A DNA stretch of 64,000 bases. It comes from Lepidodermella squamata. Its lineage: Eukaryota > Gastrotricha. This document shows positions 1 to 10,570 of this stretch, one piece after another; the stretch's first letter is position 1, and every line of letters begins with the position of its first letter. A program made the position numbers and the translations under genes. The notes under the pieces are model-generated. The model saw only the letters and a program-made list of their open reading frames with translations. It was not told where the DNA came from and searched no databases. The stretch covers positions 558,001-622,000 of the forward strand of contig JBLDXI010000013.1 of NCBI GenBank assembly GCA_047495785.1, given 5' to 3'.

Positions 1-1170
1 TCCGACAACATCCCACTCCGCCGACAGCGTCAACAGCAATAGCAAGCAGCAATTGTCAACCAACGCGAATAAGAGCGAGTTTTAGGGCATGAAATTCGAG
101 GCAAATTAAATACTGCTGTGATTCGGTGTCTTATCGTGTAAATACCGATGGAAATTTGTATTCCACCGACTTTCGTTCTTTAATGAGAATTTTATTATTT
201 TTTCAACTGATATGCTTGATCAACCTTGTTATGCAGCGTGTATCGCACCCGTGTCTTTGTTGAGCTGTAAAATTATGTACAATCAATCAACACCGATTGA
301 GCCACCTCCTCTCAACGATTTTTTACTCTGCTGATGAAGCCGTAAATACGTAATGATTTCTGTCAACTTGGAGTTGAATTTTAGTTACAATTAACTTGAT
401 TTTCCCTACTCCTGAATCGAGCATCCTGATGTGAAATTACCAGCCTGCTTTATGTGCTACGAACTGTGGGCACCACAGATGTCTTATTAGCTCAAACAGA
501 TCGAGTTTTCTATTGCAACATCCTTCCATTCCCATGATAGACAACATTATTGTCTAAGGTAATTTTTGTGAGTCATAATTTCGATCTTTGTTCGATCCCT
601 GCGAAGAAGTTGCCCAATGAATAATTTAACAGAATTCTATTTCTTCTACTTTTGCTCTCTACTGTGTCTGGTGAGCGTCTCCATAGCTGCCTCCGTCATA
701 AATTGATTTCTTTTCGAATCGTTATGAGTTTGACACAAGAGGCAGTAAAAAACCATCAGGTAGCGTATCGTCTTGAAGTAGCAAAAAGAATGCGGCAAAA
801 AGTTGGTTGTTCGTATTATTACTATGATTATGATTATCGCCCAAGCATGCGTGATCTTTAGTGCAAATCGTTTTTTTTGTCAAAGTTAAACCCAAACAAC
901 GTGGAAACTGTCTTCCCTCATAAAACTGCGAGTATTATACATACGTCTTTGTTTACGCGCCTTTTTTAAGATCTCTTGGGATGTCAGCGGCATGTTCTGG
1001 ATAAATCAAATACCTAAGTTGTTGAAATTTTATTGCTGCCTCGGTATATCATGTTATTTAGCAGAGAAAGCCACATTTTGATCACTTTTGTACCAGCGTT
1101 GTGTGTTTTCATTGTTTATGAGAAAGTTTAAAAAGTTGAGCATTTTTACTGACCTTTTCACTTTATTCAA
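1..1170 (+). other. Possible 3' end of an upstream gene, then intergenic DNA
   Basis: The first 70-86 bases are open in two plus-strand frames, ending at TAA 71-73 or TAG 84-86. Both frames are rich in Ser, Asn and Gln and could be the tail of a gene lying to the left. The rest, to the kinase gene, is AT-rich with no convincing exon. The 69-codon ORF at 652-861 has no recognisable domain and no splice partner, so I treat it as chance. Confidence 0.3.
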
Positions 1171-1185
1171 ATATTTAGGGTTTTA

Positions 1186-2723
1186 ATGGGGTGTTGCCAA
1201 TCCGCCCCGCAGATCGAACGCGAGCCAGAAGAGAAGGATAAATCAAAACCAATCGAGCTACCTGCAACGAATGGCAAGCCTAAAGATTTATTCTCTGTCT
1301 CGGCGTCTTCCGCCCTGAACCCCAAGCTGCCCCCAGTTGTTAAACCAGTGGCTAATGGAAAATCTAAGTCTAGTCAGGCGAAAAAACGGAAAAATGGGCG
1401 GGTTCACGATGCGGAATATATGGAAATGGGCATGCGAGGTATGGTCCAGTATCAAGATAAACAAGGCTATGTTGCTATTTTCGACACTCGAGTCCTTCAA
1501 AAGTATTACGTGAAAGGTCTGATTGGACAAGGCCGCTGTTCCGACATCTTCCGAGCTGAGCACAAAGCGTCGAAGCAGCCTTTTGCCATCAAGGCGATCG
1601 ACAAACTTCGCGCCCTCGATTCTTGCGATGTGGAACTAGCAGTTCTGCGTCGAGTTTCTCATCCTAATATTTTAGAATTGGTCGAAGTTTTCGACTGCCC
1701 AGATCGTGTTTTCTTTGTGATTGAGCTGGCGACAGGTGGAGATTTACTCGACCGAATGAGTGAGAGAGGCCAATTCAGCGAACTAGAAGCGTGCACCATT
1801 GTAAAATCGATTCTCGAAGGGTTGAAATACCTCCATTCGCTCGCGATAGCCCACTGCGATCTCAGGCCTGAGAACATCTTGTTCTACCATCCCGGTAAAG
1901 ATTCACGTGCTATGATAACCGACTTCGGCCAAGCTGTGGAATGCCGCGATCTTGAGGGTGTCGTGTTAACTGCTCCCCTTCACAACGCCTCGCCAGAATA
2001 TCTCGCTCCTGAAATTTTGGCCCGTGTGCCAGCTTCAGTGTCAGTTGATTTGTGGAGTATTGGCGTGCTTGCTTTCACGATGCTTTCCGGCCATTTGCCG
2101 TTCTTCGACGACAGTAAGCCGAACTTGATGCGAAAAATTCTCCGGTCGCAGTATACTTTTCACGAGAAACATTGGGAGGGTGTTTCGACGCAGGCGAAGA
2201 ACTTCATCGATCGGCTGCTTGTCGTGGATGCGTCGAATCGAATGACAGCAGGTCAAGCACTTCGACACGCGTGGATTTTCGCAACTCTCGGACCGGTGGC
2301 CAGCGAAAATGTGGTCAAAACCATGAATGGGCATGGAAATGGAATGGGTGGCAATCGGACAGATGCGGGCCGGAAAAACCGACCTGATAGTGCTGGCATG
2401 TTCTCCCTGGGCGATGTCAGCATTCACTCGCTTAGATTAGCTGGTTCTTCCGGTAACCACCACAGCCACGCCTCGAGCAACCGCAGAAATTTGCCCTCCG
2501 CAGGGGCTTCCTCCGTAATCAGCGGAGATATGGTTCGACTTCTGAGTTGATCGTTGATAAATTGAAAATAATTCTGAATTTTTTCTAGACTGATGTCGAC
2601 TCTACGGTTGATACATCAACAATAGTTGGGGCTGAAACTGACGATAATGAATCTTCAATAACCGAAGTGCTGGGGATAGGCGTTACCCCGCGTCGAATCA
2701 AGTCTACTGTGATATCTGAATAA
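1186..2723 (+). CDS. PSKH1: PSKH1-like serine/threonine protein kinase
   Basis: Acylated CaMK-group kinase; PSKH1 in vertebrates is tied to Golgi and nuclear speckles. The protein starts MGCCQS, a myristoylation/palmitoylation signal. The kinase domain (about residues 103-365) begins after a PSKH1-type lead-in (FDTRV..KYYVKGLIGQG) and has FAIK, DFG, APE and ATGGDLLDR blocks close to vertebrate PSKH1. Odd points: the catalytic loop reads HCDLRPEN instead of HRDLKPEN, and the segment before APE is longer and lacks the usual CGTPEY. Exon 1186-2514 joins exon 2589-2723 through a 74-nt GTAATC..TTCTAG intron in phase 0, giving 487 aa. If the intron is retained, a stop at 2548-2550 gives 454 aa. An acceptor AG lies at 1177-1178, 7 nt before the ATG. 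Confidence 0.85.
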
Positions 2724-3035
2724 TTGATCTACTTCTTATGTAACTAAATATGTTGAAAATTTGGTGCTCCAATTTAGAAATTTCACCCGTGTGATAATCA
2801 AAAGCTACTGTGATATCTATTGTTCTAGTCCATTCCTTGGAATGTATTTGCTGATAGCTATTGCTTTCGATACCAGTGATGACGGACTGCAAAGATTTTT
2901 AATTTATTTTCCAACTTGTTCACTTGAATTTGTTTTACTTTTTCATGTGTTCTATTTTTGATAAATTTCATGAAGATTTTATCGTTCTAAAATGTGTTTG
3001 CCTTTTTCTTGTAGTTGTTAATTTCTTTGCTCAAA

Positions 3036-3958
3036 ATGTCCGGGGTATTTTACAACAACCCGCGGTTTCAGCAGCAACGGCCACAGCCCAATTCAGCAAC
3101 TGTTCAGCGGTTGCTTGACGAGAACGCCTCGTTGATTCAAACTATCATGGAGTACCAGAAACGCGGATCTTTAGCTGAAGTATACGAGTAAGAAGTCGAT
3201 TTGTGATTACTCGAACACAACTGAATGATCGAATTTCAGGTATGAACAAATACTGCACCGAAATTTGGTATATTTGACGCAACTGGCGGATCCTTCAGTC
3301 ACCTCCCAGGCCCTTCCGGTTAGTTCCGCTGATTTTTCATTCGTTAGAGCTGATTGATAAACTTAATTTTTTTTCTTAGCCTCCGATGCCGCCAACCGCA
3401 GTCAACGGATCATCAGGTTCTAATCCTGTGCGCATGCCCAATGTGAATCTAGGGCAGATGGGTGCGGCAAACACACCTCGGCCGCAGCAATCTTCAGCCT
3501 CCTATTCCTCTGTCGACGGTTCAGTGCGGCCGCCTGGTCAGCCTCAAATGCAAGTGATGCCACAGACCGCCCCTCAGCCACAGCCTATGTCTCAATCAGC
3601 TGCGCCGATGGGTTACAGACCAGGTCAGCCGGGCGCCCCGCCCTCACAGCCGTACCCAGGCGCTGGCGGTCAACCCGTCTCTGGACAACCGTACGGTGGT
3701 CAACCACCTCAATCTTACGGCCAACCGGCGCCGGGTATGCCGGGTATGATCCGACAACCGCCGCAGATGCAGCAGATGCCTCAGGCCGGCATGATGCGTC
3801 ACCAACAGCCGCAGTACGGCCAACCGCCCGGGGGTATGTACCAGCAGCCTCAGATGGTGCAGCAGAACGGGCCGATGGGCATGCAGCCTGGTATGCCTGG
3901 TATGCCTGGTGCGCCTCAGCAAATCGGTTACGCGCAACAGGGTTACCCCAGTCAATGA
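3036..3958 (+). CDS. SS18: SS18-family BAF (SWI/SNF) subunit
   Basis: Three exons, 3036-3187, 3240-3318 and 3380-3958, give 269 aa. Exons 1-2 encode the SNH domain (about residues 10-77: QRLLDENASLIQTIMEYQ, YEQILHRNLVYLTQLAD), which docks SS18/CREST onto the SWI/SNF ATPase complex in the nucleus. The rest is a low-complexity Gln-Pro-Gly-Tyr-Met tail, as in the QPGY domain of SS18, used for transcriptional activation and condensate formation. Introns are 52 and 61 nt. The ATG at 3036 starts an MSGVFYNNPRFQ N-terminus and follows an acceptor AG at 3013-3014 by 21 nt, with no visible leader exon. It lies about 310 bp downstream of the kinase on the same strand. Confidence 0.88.
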
Positions 3959-4118
3959 TTATGGATGCGTCTCTTTTTTCTAATACTAATTGAAATGACT
4001 GTCATCGCGTTGTTTTATTGCTATCTCGGTGTCTTCTCGTTTGTAATTTCGTCCAAATTGCCAAAAAAACTGCTCAAACTATGGATGGTGAACTTTTTGG
4101 ATGATATAATGCCAGATA

Positions 4119-4124
4119 AATAAA
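4119..4124 (+). terminator. Polyadenylation signal of SS18
   Basis: AATAAA 161 bp after the SS18 stop codon, in an AT-rich 3'UTR. Confidence 0.6.
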
Positions 4125-4812
4125 AAGCCGTTTTTGCATAACTTCGTTTTTACCATTATCCTGGTAATTTTGAATATCAATGCAGCCATGGCAGACACTT
4201 GGGTTGGGGTTTGGGTGCCGCCGAAACATTAATTCTGAGTAAAAACGAATCAGCCGGCAGAGGAAAAATTGACATACCGTAAACGCTCAAATATAGGCCT
4301 TCTATCAAGGTTCAAGTGAGTGTTAAGGGGGATGCTCTGCAATCCAAATTTTCATCACTATCGAATAGAAATAATTTGGAAAGAGTGTAATTATAGCTCA
4401 GGGGCCTGATGAAACCAATGGCAGATTTTCTGCCTCGGGAGTTTCATTATTTTCATAAAAAAAAAAGTAAATACAGGGTATACCAAAATAGAGGGCAGAT
4501 CCTGAATTGAGAGCAGGTCTTTTAGAAAAAAGTAGAAAAAAATAGAAAAAATACCTAATAATTTGGAATTGTCGGCTATGTATTTTAATTTGGCCTTCTT
4601 CAATCCAACCAAATTTAGGTGACATTCCGTATTCTCTATAATTTCCCATCACAAACAGGCAAACATTTAAAAAGAAGTGATGGGTGTTGAGTAGATCCGG
4701 GTAGTCGTTTCAAGAACTCCTTTCACTGTATTAATTCTAAAAGTGATCCGAGTTTTGACAGCGGAAAAGTAAAAAATAACAAGACTTTTATCTATCGCAA
4801 ATCTATGTCTTC

Positions 4813-4818
4813 TTTATT
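4813..4818 (-). terminator. Polyadenylation signal of the Scratch-like gene
   Basis: TTTATT on the plus strand is AATAAA on the minus strand, 50 bp beyond the zinc-finger stop codon. Confidence 0.6.
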
Positions 4819-4868
4819 ATCTATCTTGTCAAGTTATATAAGCTTTGTATTCACAAGGGTTACTATTA

Positions 4869-5637
4869 TTAGCACGAAACGGCCTCGTCTTCGTCGCCGG
4901 CATTGGCTTCGTTGATTTTACACGTCTCCAGATGTTTCGTGACATAAGATTTTAACGCGAACGGGCGCTGGCACTTGGGACAGGCGTGCGACTTGTCGGC
5001 AGAATGCAATTTTTGGTGTACCCGAAGGTTCGATCGGTCTGCGAATGACTTGCCACACGTTTCACAGGAGAATGGCTTCTCTTGCGTGTGACAGCGCAGG
5101 TGGCCTTGCAGCAGCCAGAGGCGCGAAAATTTCTTCTGGCATACCGGGCATTGATTCGCCATGTCGTGAGTCATCTGGTGCATTGTCAACGCTGTCGTCA
5201 AAGAAACAAACAATCGTGACCATTAAATCATAAGCAATTCGATCAAGCGTTACCTGCTTGGCTATAGTATTTTTTATCACAGGTCGGACACGACAACGTT
5301 TCTCCGCTTTCTCCGGCCATGTGAATCTGTCTATGGCGTGCTAGGTTTGACGCAGTTGAATAAACTTTGTTGCAGTCTTCGCACAAATATTGCGAAGAGC
5401 CAGCGGCTGATTTCGCCGTCTTCGCGCTGCCACGGGAGCCAGCGTTGCTGCTCGTGTCAGAATCAAGAAAGTGATCTAACAACCGCTTCCTGCTTCGACC
5501 ATCACTAAATTTCTGAGCCAATGACGGCGATTCACCGCGGCTGGCACTGCTCAGACTAGTATTTCTGCCACCACTGCTGGTAGGCGATGACCGGCTCACA
5601 TTTTCATCAATTGAAGCTATGCGCGTAACTTGCTCTC
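4869..5637 (-). CDS. scrt: Scratch/Snail-superfamily zinc-finger transcription factor, 5' part not found
   Basis: Two exons visible, 5254-5637 and 4869-5191, joined across a 62-nt intron. There are five C2H2 fingers at the C-terminus. Finger 1 (YLCEDCNKVYST..SNLARHRQIH), finger 3 (CPVCQKKFSRLWLLQGHLRCH), finger 4 (GKSFADRSNLRVHQKLH) and finger 5 (FALKSYVTKHLETC) follow the Scratch pattern, including RLWLLQGH and ADRSNLR. Scratch proteins (CES-1 in C. elegans) are neuronal and cell-death repressors binding CAGGTG E-boxes. The region upstream of the fingers is Ser-rich. The first visible exon opens at a splice acceptor (CAATAG at about 5638) in phase 1, so at least one 5' exon with the expected SNAG start lies further right; I could not find it. 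Confidence 0.85.
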
Positions 5638-6357
5638 CTATTGAAAAAAAGGAAAAATTATCGAATTCTAGGGAAACGAAAAATATGGTTGATTTTTACG
5701 TGTTCGGTGTTCCTTAAGACTGAAAAATTTCGACGTAATTTTCAAGTTTTGCTCAGTCCCAAGCCATATTTCATGGCCATAAAAAATCATAATTTGGCTA
5801 AAAATTTAGCTCACTTCGAAAGGTATGATGAATAGAAGCAATATCTAAATTTCAATTTTGATTGTTATATCATTTTATGAATCTGAGCCCTCTAAACATT
5901 ATTTTCCAAACATTAAAAAATTGTGTTGCCAAGTTTTCTCAAATTGCGACTTACTTTTCGGTGAAACACTTCCTCGTCCCAGATAACTCACAGCGAGATG
6001 GGCTAGAGATAAAAGCGGCGCCCAGTCCGCATTTTGTTTGGTATTGTTCGACGATGTCAATGCCATTTAAGCAAAAACCTCAGCTGCCTATCAGACAAGT
6101 GGAGATATTATAGAGAAAGTGAAATCAACAGTTGGTTTACTGTGCCTGCGTAGAATTACAATGCGAAAAATAAAGTTCTTCGGTTGTTCGTCAGTGTTTT
6201 ATTATTATTATTACTATTACGACAAGCGAATGTGCGCATGCAGCATGTGTATCGATCGCCTCACGGTCGTCCGGTCATAAGCAATATATAAGAGCAAGGC
6301 TGCTGTAGATCAATATAAGTTGCATGGGTTGTTGTGTCAAAATGAGCCACATCATAA

Positions 6358-6376
6358 ACACACACACACACACACA
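6358..6376. repeat. CA/TG microsatellite
   Basis: Nineteen bases of alternating A and C in the gap between the Scratch-like and Sel1-repeat genes. Confidence 0.95.
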
Positions 6377-6973
6377 TGAAAACTAGAGAGACGCTGAAAA
6401 ATCGATGCTGCTAGTAAGAGCAGCGAAAGAAACGGCGCGTGCCACTGCGCGGCCATCGTGTGTATGTATGTTTGGAATGCTATAATTTTCGTTACTAATA
6501 GCAGTAGTTACAAGGATATCGCCGGGTGAGAGGAACTGGACGACGACTTTCTTCCGATTTACTGACCTGCAAAAGCGAAGAGCACGCAAATTCGGTGTGT
6601 GAAAAATTGAACAACAATTTTCGCAGTGGTTGTACTAGATTATGCCGACTCTGTTAAGCCGAAGTAAGGTCTCACGTGCGACCAGCGACAATCGATTAAA
6701 TAATTCAAGGGATATAACGCGACGTGTAAGGCAGTGTTGAACATAATGGCTACTTCAGTGTGCGCTCGGTTATTCGAGGGCGCGGTTTACGATTTGTTTG
6801 GTTTGCTGTCCGTAACACACCCTGTTGTTCGTGGTTTATAGCAGTGACAATGAGATAACAAAAGACCTGCAACCCACTTGTTGCGTCGAATTATTTGCTT
6901 TTCACGAATTAACTACACCGCCCGTCGATGTTAAGAGGATGTAGAGAACAGCTGGGTTAGGCATAAAACGGCT

Positions 6974-7001
6974 CAACAGGTGCGAACCCGGTCAACAGGT
7001 G
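6974..7001 (+). promoter_or_regulatory. Tandem Snail/Scratch E2-boxes
   Basis: Two identical 9-mers CAACAGGTG, at 6974-6982 and 6993-7001, 19 bp (about two helical turns) start to start. This is the consensus bound by Snail and Scratch family fingers. They lie upstream of the Scratch-like gene on its 5' side and also upstream of the Sel1-repeat gene. Confidence 0.55.
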
Positions 7002-7426
7002 AGCCCTATTCTTTAACCTCGGTAATAAAGTACAAACATCATGGAAGTATCAAGCTGCCTATTGACCGTGCCGTATACAGTGTCACCGATATTATTACCA
7101 AGAGCATCACGCATCACGAGTCTCCTCTTTTTATGACATTTTTTCACCGCTAAAACAATCACGTTGTGTTTTTTTTACGGCAACTTGGTATGCTGATCAT
7201 GTTGATGTGCTTGCAATAAAGACTAGCGTGACGTTTGCCACGTCGACACTCAGCCTCGATTTAACCAAGACTGCTCGAGTCAGGCGATCATTAATAATTG
7301 ACGATAAGAAAGATCGCGCAAATTTATCGGCGTTTTTTCACCCTTGTCGCAAAGGTGCGCAGTGCAACGTGAATAAAAACCCTACTCTGTGTTTATTCTC
7401 TGCTATAAGTTTTTTGAAGAAATAAA

Positions 7427-8082
7427 ATGGATCGTATTATGCAAACTTTTGGCTACGGCGTCGAACGCGGCCCTGTTGGCCGGAGAGTTCGGATACGGCG
7501 TAATTCCGATGAAAACGAGCTTGTCCAGCGCTGGAACCCCGACGAAGACGAGGAATTGCCGGAAGACTGGAACGAAGAGTTGCCGTTTGGCGGCAAGGTC
7601 TACCTCGCCCGCAAAAAGAAGCCCGATACCTGGCTTTGTGTCGCTCTGCAGGCCGGTTCGATTATTCTCGCTATATCACTAGCTGGTTATGCGTGGTGGT
7701 ACTTTGACCATCTTCATTTTCGGGTCGCTCATTTTTACGCCGATCTTGGCTATCCACATGCGCAACACGTCGTCGCCGAGAAGTATCTTCATGGGGAAGG
7801 AACTAAAAAAGATGAACACAAGGCAATGAAGTATTTCCGACATGCAGCGGAACAAGGCCATCCCCATTCAGCATACAATCTGGCTGTGGGTTATCTTCAA
7901 GGCATGAAAACGGACGTTAAACCTGGGTAAAAAATATTGAAAAAATTGAAAAATCGATGAATTTATTGCTTCCTATTTTATATAGCGAAGCTCATCAGCT
8001 CATCCAACACGCTGCTCGACATGGTGTTATCGAAGCTCACGAAACTTTGAACGACATTTGTGCGAATGGAGGGTGCGAATAG
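7427..8082 (+). CDS. Sel1-like repeat single-pass membrane protein
   Basis: Exons 7427-7926 and 7986-8082 (59-nt intron) give 198 aa. The N-terminal third is charged (Asp/Glu/Arg). Residues about 70-90 form one hydrophobic segment (LQAGSIILAISLAGYAWWYF). Then come Sel1-like helical repeats, marked by YADLGYPHAQHVVAEKYLHG, AMKYFRHAAEQGHPHSAYNLA and a third after the intron, HQLIQHAARHGVIEAHETL. Such repeats act as protein-binding scaffolds, for example in ER-associated degradation. I do not recognise a named orthologue. The exon join is in phase and completes the third repeat, which supports it. Confidence 0.75.
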
Positions 8083-8239
8083 CCGGAATTTATCGTTCGA
8101 GTACCAATATAACCCGTGATCGTTTTATTTTCAATACAATTTTTTCCGGAGATTTCTAGCTGTGATACATATACTTCTCGTTGTGAAATCGAAACACCTC
8201 TCTCGCCGTAAAATTTGTGTCTTTTGACGTGACAAAGCT

Positions 8240-8245
8240 TTTATT
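8240..8245 (-). terminator. Polyadenylation signal of the minus-strand cysteine-rich gene
   Basis: AATAAA on the minus strand 62 bp past the stop of the cysteine-rich gene. The opposing AATAAA of the Sel1-repeat gene is at 8264-8269, so the two convergent transcripts probably overlap. Confidence 0.5.
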
Positions 8246-8263
8246 GCATGAATTAATTTGTCG

Positions 8264-8269
8264 AATAAA
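8264..8269 (+). terminator. Polyadenylation signal of the Sel1-repeat gene
   Basis: AATAAA 182 bp downstream of the plus-strand stop codon. Confidence 0.55.
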
Positions 8270-8306
8270 AAAAACGTAGAAAAAATCCGGCATTCAAGCT
8301 CTATGT

Positions 8307-8889
8307 CTATTTTTTAGGACAGGTGAGGCATCCATTTCGACACGCTGTCATGCAGAGCACAGCTGCTTTGATGATGCTTGAATGTTGAACGAACCACTCT
8401 TTGCAAGGTTTGTGCACATTTTCAACACAGTTCGCCATTTGTTGAGCAGTATTGCAGAACCCGTGAACAATTCGTTTGAAAGGCGGTTGGCGACATGCCT
8501 GTAAAATTGATGATGGTGACATTTTCTTATCTTTAATCAACTCGTGACCCAATTACCGAAGGCGCAACGGCAGGTCGAACTACAAATTCCATCTCTTCGA
8601 ATTTCGCAAAGGTTTCATTTGCCCACAATCTGCCCAGTTTCTCAGATATCTGCGCGCCGCAAAATGTCACCGCAATAGCGCACTCTTGATCAAAGGTCGC
8701 ACTTGAGCTGATGTTCGATGCGGTGAAATTTACTGCGTGGTTCGAACCTGGAAACGGATAAGCTGAATCCGACATTTCTATATCACTTGAATGCAGCAGA
8801 TAGGATTGACGAATTAGGATTAACGTGCTCGCAAGGCAAATGATCGCAAGGTAGCCGAGGAGGTACCTGAAGGCACTAAGGCGGAGCAT
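8307..8889 (-). CDS. Cysteine-rich secreted or type II membrane protein, family member 1
   Basis: Exons 8557-8889 and 8307-8498 (58-nt intron) give 174 aa. A hydrophobic stretch at residues 10-28 is an uncleaved anchor or signal peptide; the rest carries N-glycosylation sites and ten cysteines. Not a family I recognise. It clearly pairs with the gene at 10064-10570: both share C-x6-C, then CxxxPFxRxxxxFC, then CV, C-x2-WF and a C-terminal C-x3-C-(K/R)NGC-(I/L)TCP block. The shared pattern and matching intron position show a local duplication. It looks a little like nematode secreted DUF19-type proteins, but that is only a resemblance. Confidence 0.7.
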
Positions 8890-9599
8890 TTGCTCACAGC
8901 GTGGAGCAGTAGATGTTAGCGGCCATCGTTAATACGCTGAGATGGCTATTTTTAGTAAATGCAATTTATTAAATTAGAAACCATGAAAATGCATAAGCTC
9001 AAATGGAGCGTGTATGTATGTTTTAGCGAAATTAGGTCGATGACAAGAAAGTATCAATATCATAAAAAATATTCTCCCTGGATTTAAAAAGCAATCGAGT
9101 TATCAATGATATTATACATATATAATATGATACAAAACGAGAGCTTGCATAAATGGGATGTTCTTACTCCGCATGTTCCATTCTCATTACGCGTATGTTT
9201 CTTATTCGTGCTCTTAATCGAAGGGTAGGTAATAGCTATTTGCGCCTATTGACGAGGCATTGATGCATGAAAAGCGCCGAAAGCGCATCCAAAGCTTTTC
9301 TTAAGCTGCAGGATGAGCACGTATCAAATTGCAACTGCTGAACGGTGGCTTCGTTTCGCCACCGGGTCCGTTGCAGCAGGCGGAAAATAACAAGCGAAAG
9401 CGCTAACAACTGTGAGATATCGTCCGGATGTTTTTTACTACGAAGTGATTCACTTTTTGACCCGAGGAAATTCTCAAATAAGATTTCAAAAACTCTAAAG
9501 TGTCTTTTGCTTCACAAAACATGGGCACCGACTAGTTAAAAAGCCGGTTCCGGCTACCGTCTGAAATATGAGTATGAGTTCACTAGCGCCTACTCTCTC
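8890..9599. other. Intergenic, nothing recognised
   Basis: AT-rich spacer between the first cysteine-rich gene and the small ORF. The 64-codon ORF at 9345-9539 has no domain and I treat it as chance. Confidence 0.5.
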
Positions 9600-9882
9600 C
9601 TACACTACCACATGAATCCTGCTGCGGCCATGGCGCTTTCCAGGTCTGCGAATGTCTGTCTCAGACAATTTTTTCTGGTCATTATCATTCAAGAATAAAT
9701 AGTAATCTCGAAACACTTCTCGAACTGTTTGGACGAATTTTGTATTCGCCTCCTCCAAAAATTTCAAAATGTTCTTGATCGCAACCCTGAACCTCTGAAG
9801 GTCCTGCAGCTTGACCTTCACCGAAAACTGGGATTAAGAGGGACGTACGAAAAATGAAACAGTTTACTTGGATCGTTTGCAT
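9600..9882 (-). CDS. Possible small helical protein of unknown function
   Basis: Exons 9868-9882 and 9600-9827 with a very short 40-nt intron would give 80 aa starting MQTIQFSVKVKLQDLQ. An acceptor CTCAG sits 3 nt before the ATG, as at other genes here. The middle is amphipathic helix-like (KNILKFLEEANTKFVQTVRE) and the C-terminus is basic. No family recognised. The frame stays open through the join, but the short length and tiny intron leave real doubt; it may also be the tail of a larger gene. Confidence 0.35.
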
Positions 9883-10063
9883 CAGCTGAGAAACTTTATT
9901 CTTGTTATTTTTTTTGCAATTTTTCAGGCAGAAAAATACTGTCACTCGGACAATAAAAAAACGTCGTAACACAACAATAGGTGAAAAACTGAATTCAATT
10001 TTTAAATAATAGCTAAGAGTTAGTTGTGCGTTGTATCTAATCTACTTCGCGTTGAACGTGAAG

Positions 10064-10570
10064 TCACATTGCTTCGCTGTTCGAAGTGGATCGTATCGCA
10101 TTTTGAATGGTCTCGGGACAAGTTATACAACCATTTTTGCAGCCGACCAGACAAGTTGTAGCCGACTGGAAAAGCGTCTTTTGCGTGATAAACCAAGGCA
10201 TACACCTGCCGAGGCTGTTTGTGTTGACGCATTTGGCTGAAAATAGAAAGTTGAAGATTTCTAATTCGTCTAATAAACTGAAATTAAGCTTACCTAGCTT
10301 CTCAGTTCCAGCGCAAAAGTCGTATAGGAAGCGAGAAAACGGTTGCTTCATGCAGATTTTCGGAGACACAACCGGGGCAGCCATCAGCTGTAAGCTCGCC
10401 AGTCTGTCCATGGTGATAGCAGTTGTTGGGCCTGTGACTAGTGTTGATCGGCGAGTAGAGCAGAAGTTGTAGATTTCCATGCACTGGGAGTTTGAATTTA
10501 TTTCGGTATTACCAGCGCCCAAGTTGAGAAGACTCGAAAGCAAAATGGCGAGGGCGAATGCGCAACTCAT
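10064..10570 (-). CDS. Cysteine-rich secreted protein, family member 2
   Basis: Exons 10294-10570 and 10064-10236 give 149 aa. The N-terminus (MSCAFALAILLSSLLNLGAG) is a good signal peptide. The 57-nt intron is open and divisible by three, so it could be read through; however only the spliced form restores the CV..C..WF pattern shared with the gene at 8307-8889, so splicing is the better model. Ten cysteines match between the two, including the C-terminal GCKNGCITCP block. Likely extracellular and disulphide-bonded; function unknown. Confidence 0.72.
   Translation of the reverse strand: MSCAFALAILLSSLLNLGAGNTEINSNSQCMEIYNFCSTRRSTLVTGPTTAITMDRLASLQLMAAPVVSPKICMKQPFSRFLYDFCAGTEKLGKLNFSLLDELEIFNFLFSAKCVNTNSLGRCMPWFITQKTLFQSATTCLVGCKNGCITCPETIQNAIRSTSNSEAM

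Larger units (their letters stand above)
3959..4868. other. Convergent intergenic region between SS18 and the Scratch-like gene
   Basis: Holds the SS18 3'UTR and, on the other strand, the zinc-finger gene's 3'UTR, each with an AATAAA. The short minus ORFs at 4391-4652 are AT-rich, lack recognisable domains and overlap each other in different frames, so I see no gene here. Confidence 0.6.
5640..7426. other. Divergent regulatory region between the Scratch-like and Sel1-repeat genes
   Basis: About 1.8 kb with no convincing exon. It must hold the missing 5' exon(s) or first intron of the Scratch-like gene unless these lie further away. It contains a CA microsatellite, ATT runs and two perfect CAACAGGTG sites. 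The short ORFs in it have no recognisable domain. Confidence 0.5.

Noticed and set aside
3644-3955. 103-codon minus frame over SS18
   Set aside because: Antisense of the Gln/Pro/Gly repeat region; low-complexity His/Arg/Leu product.
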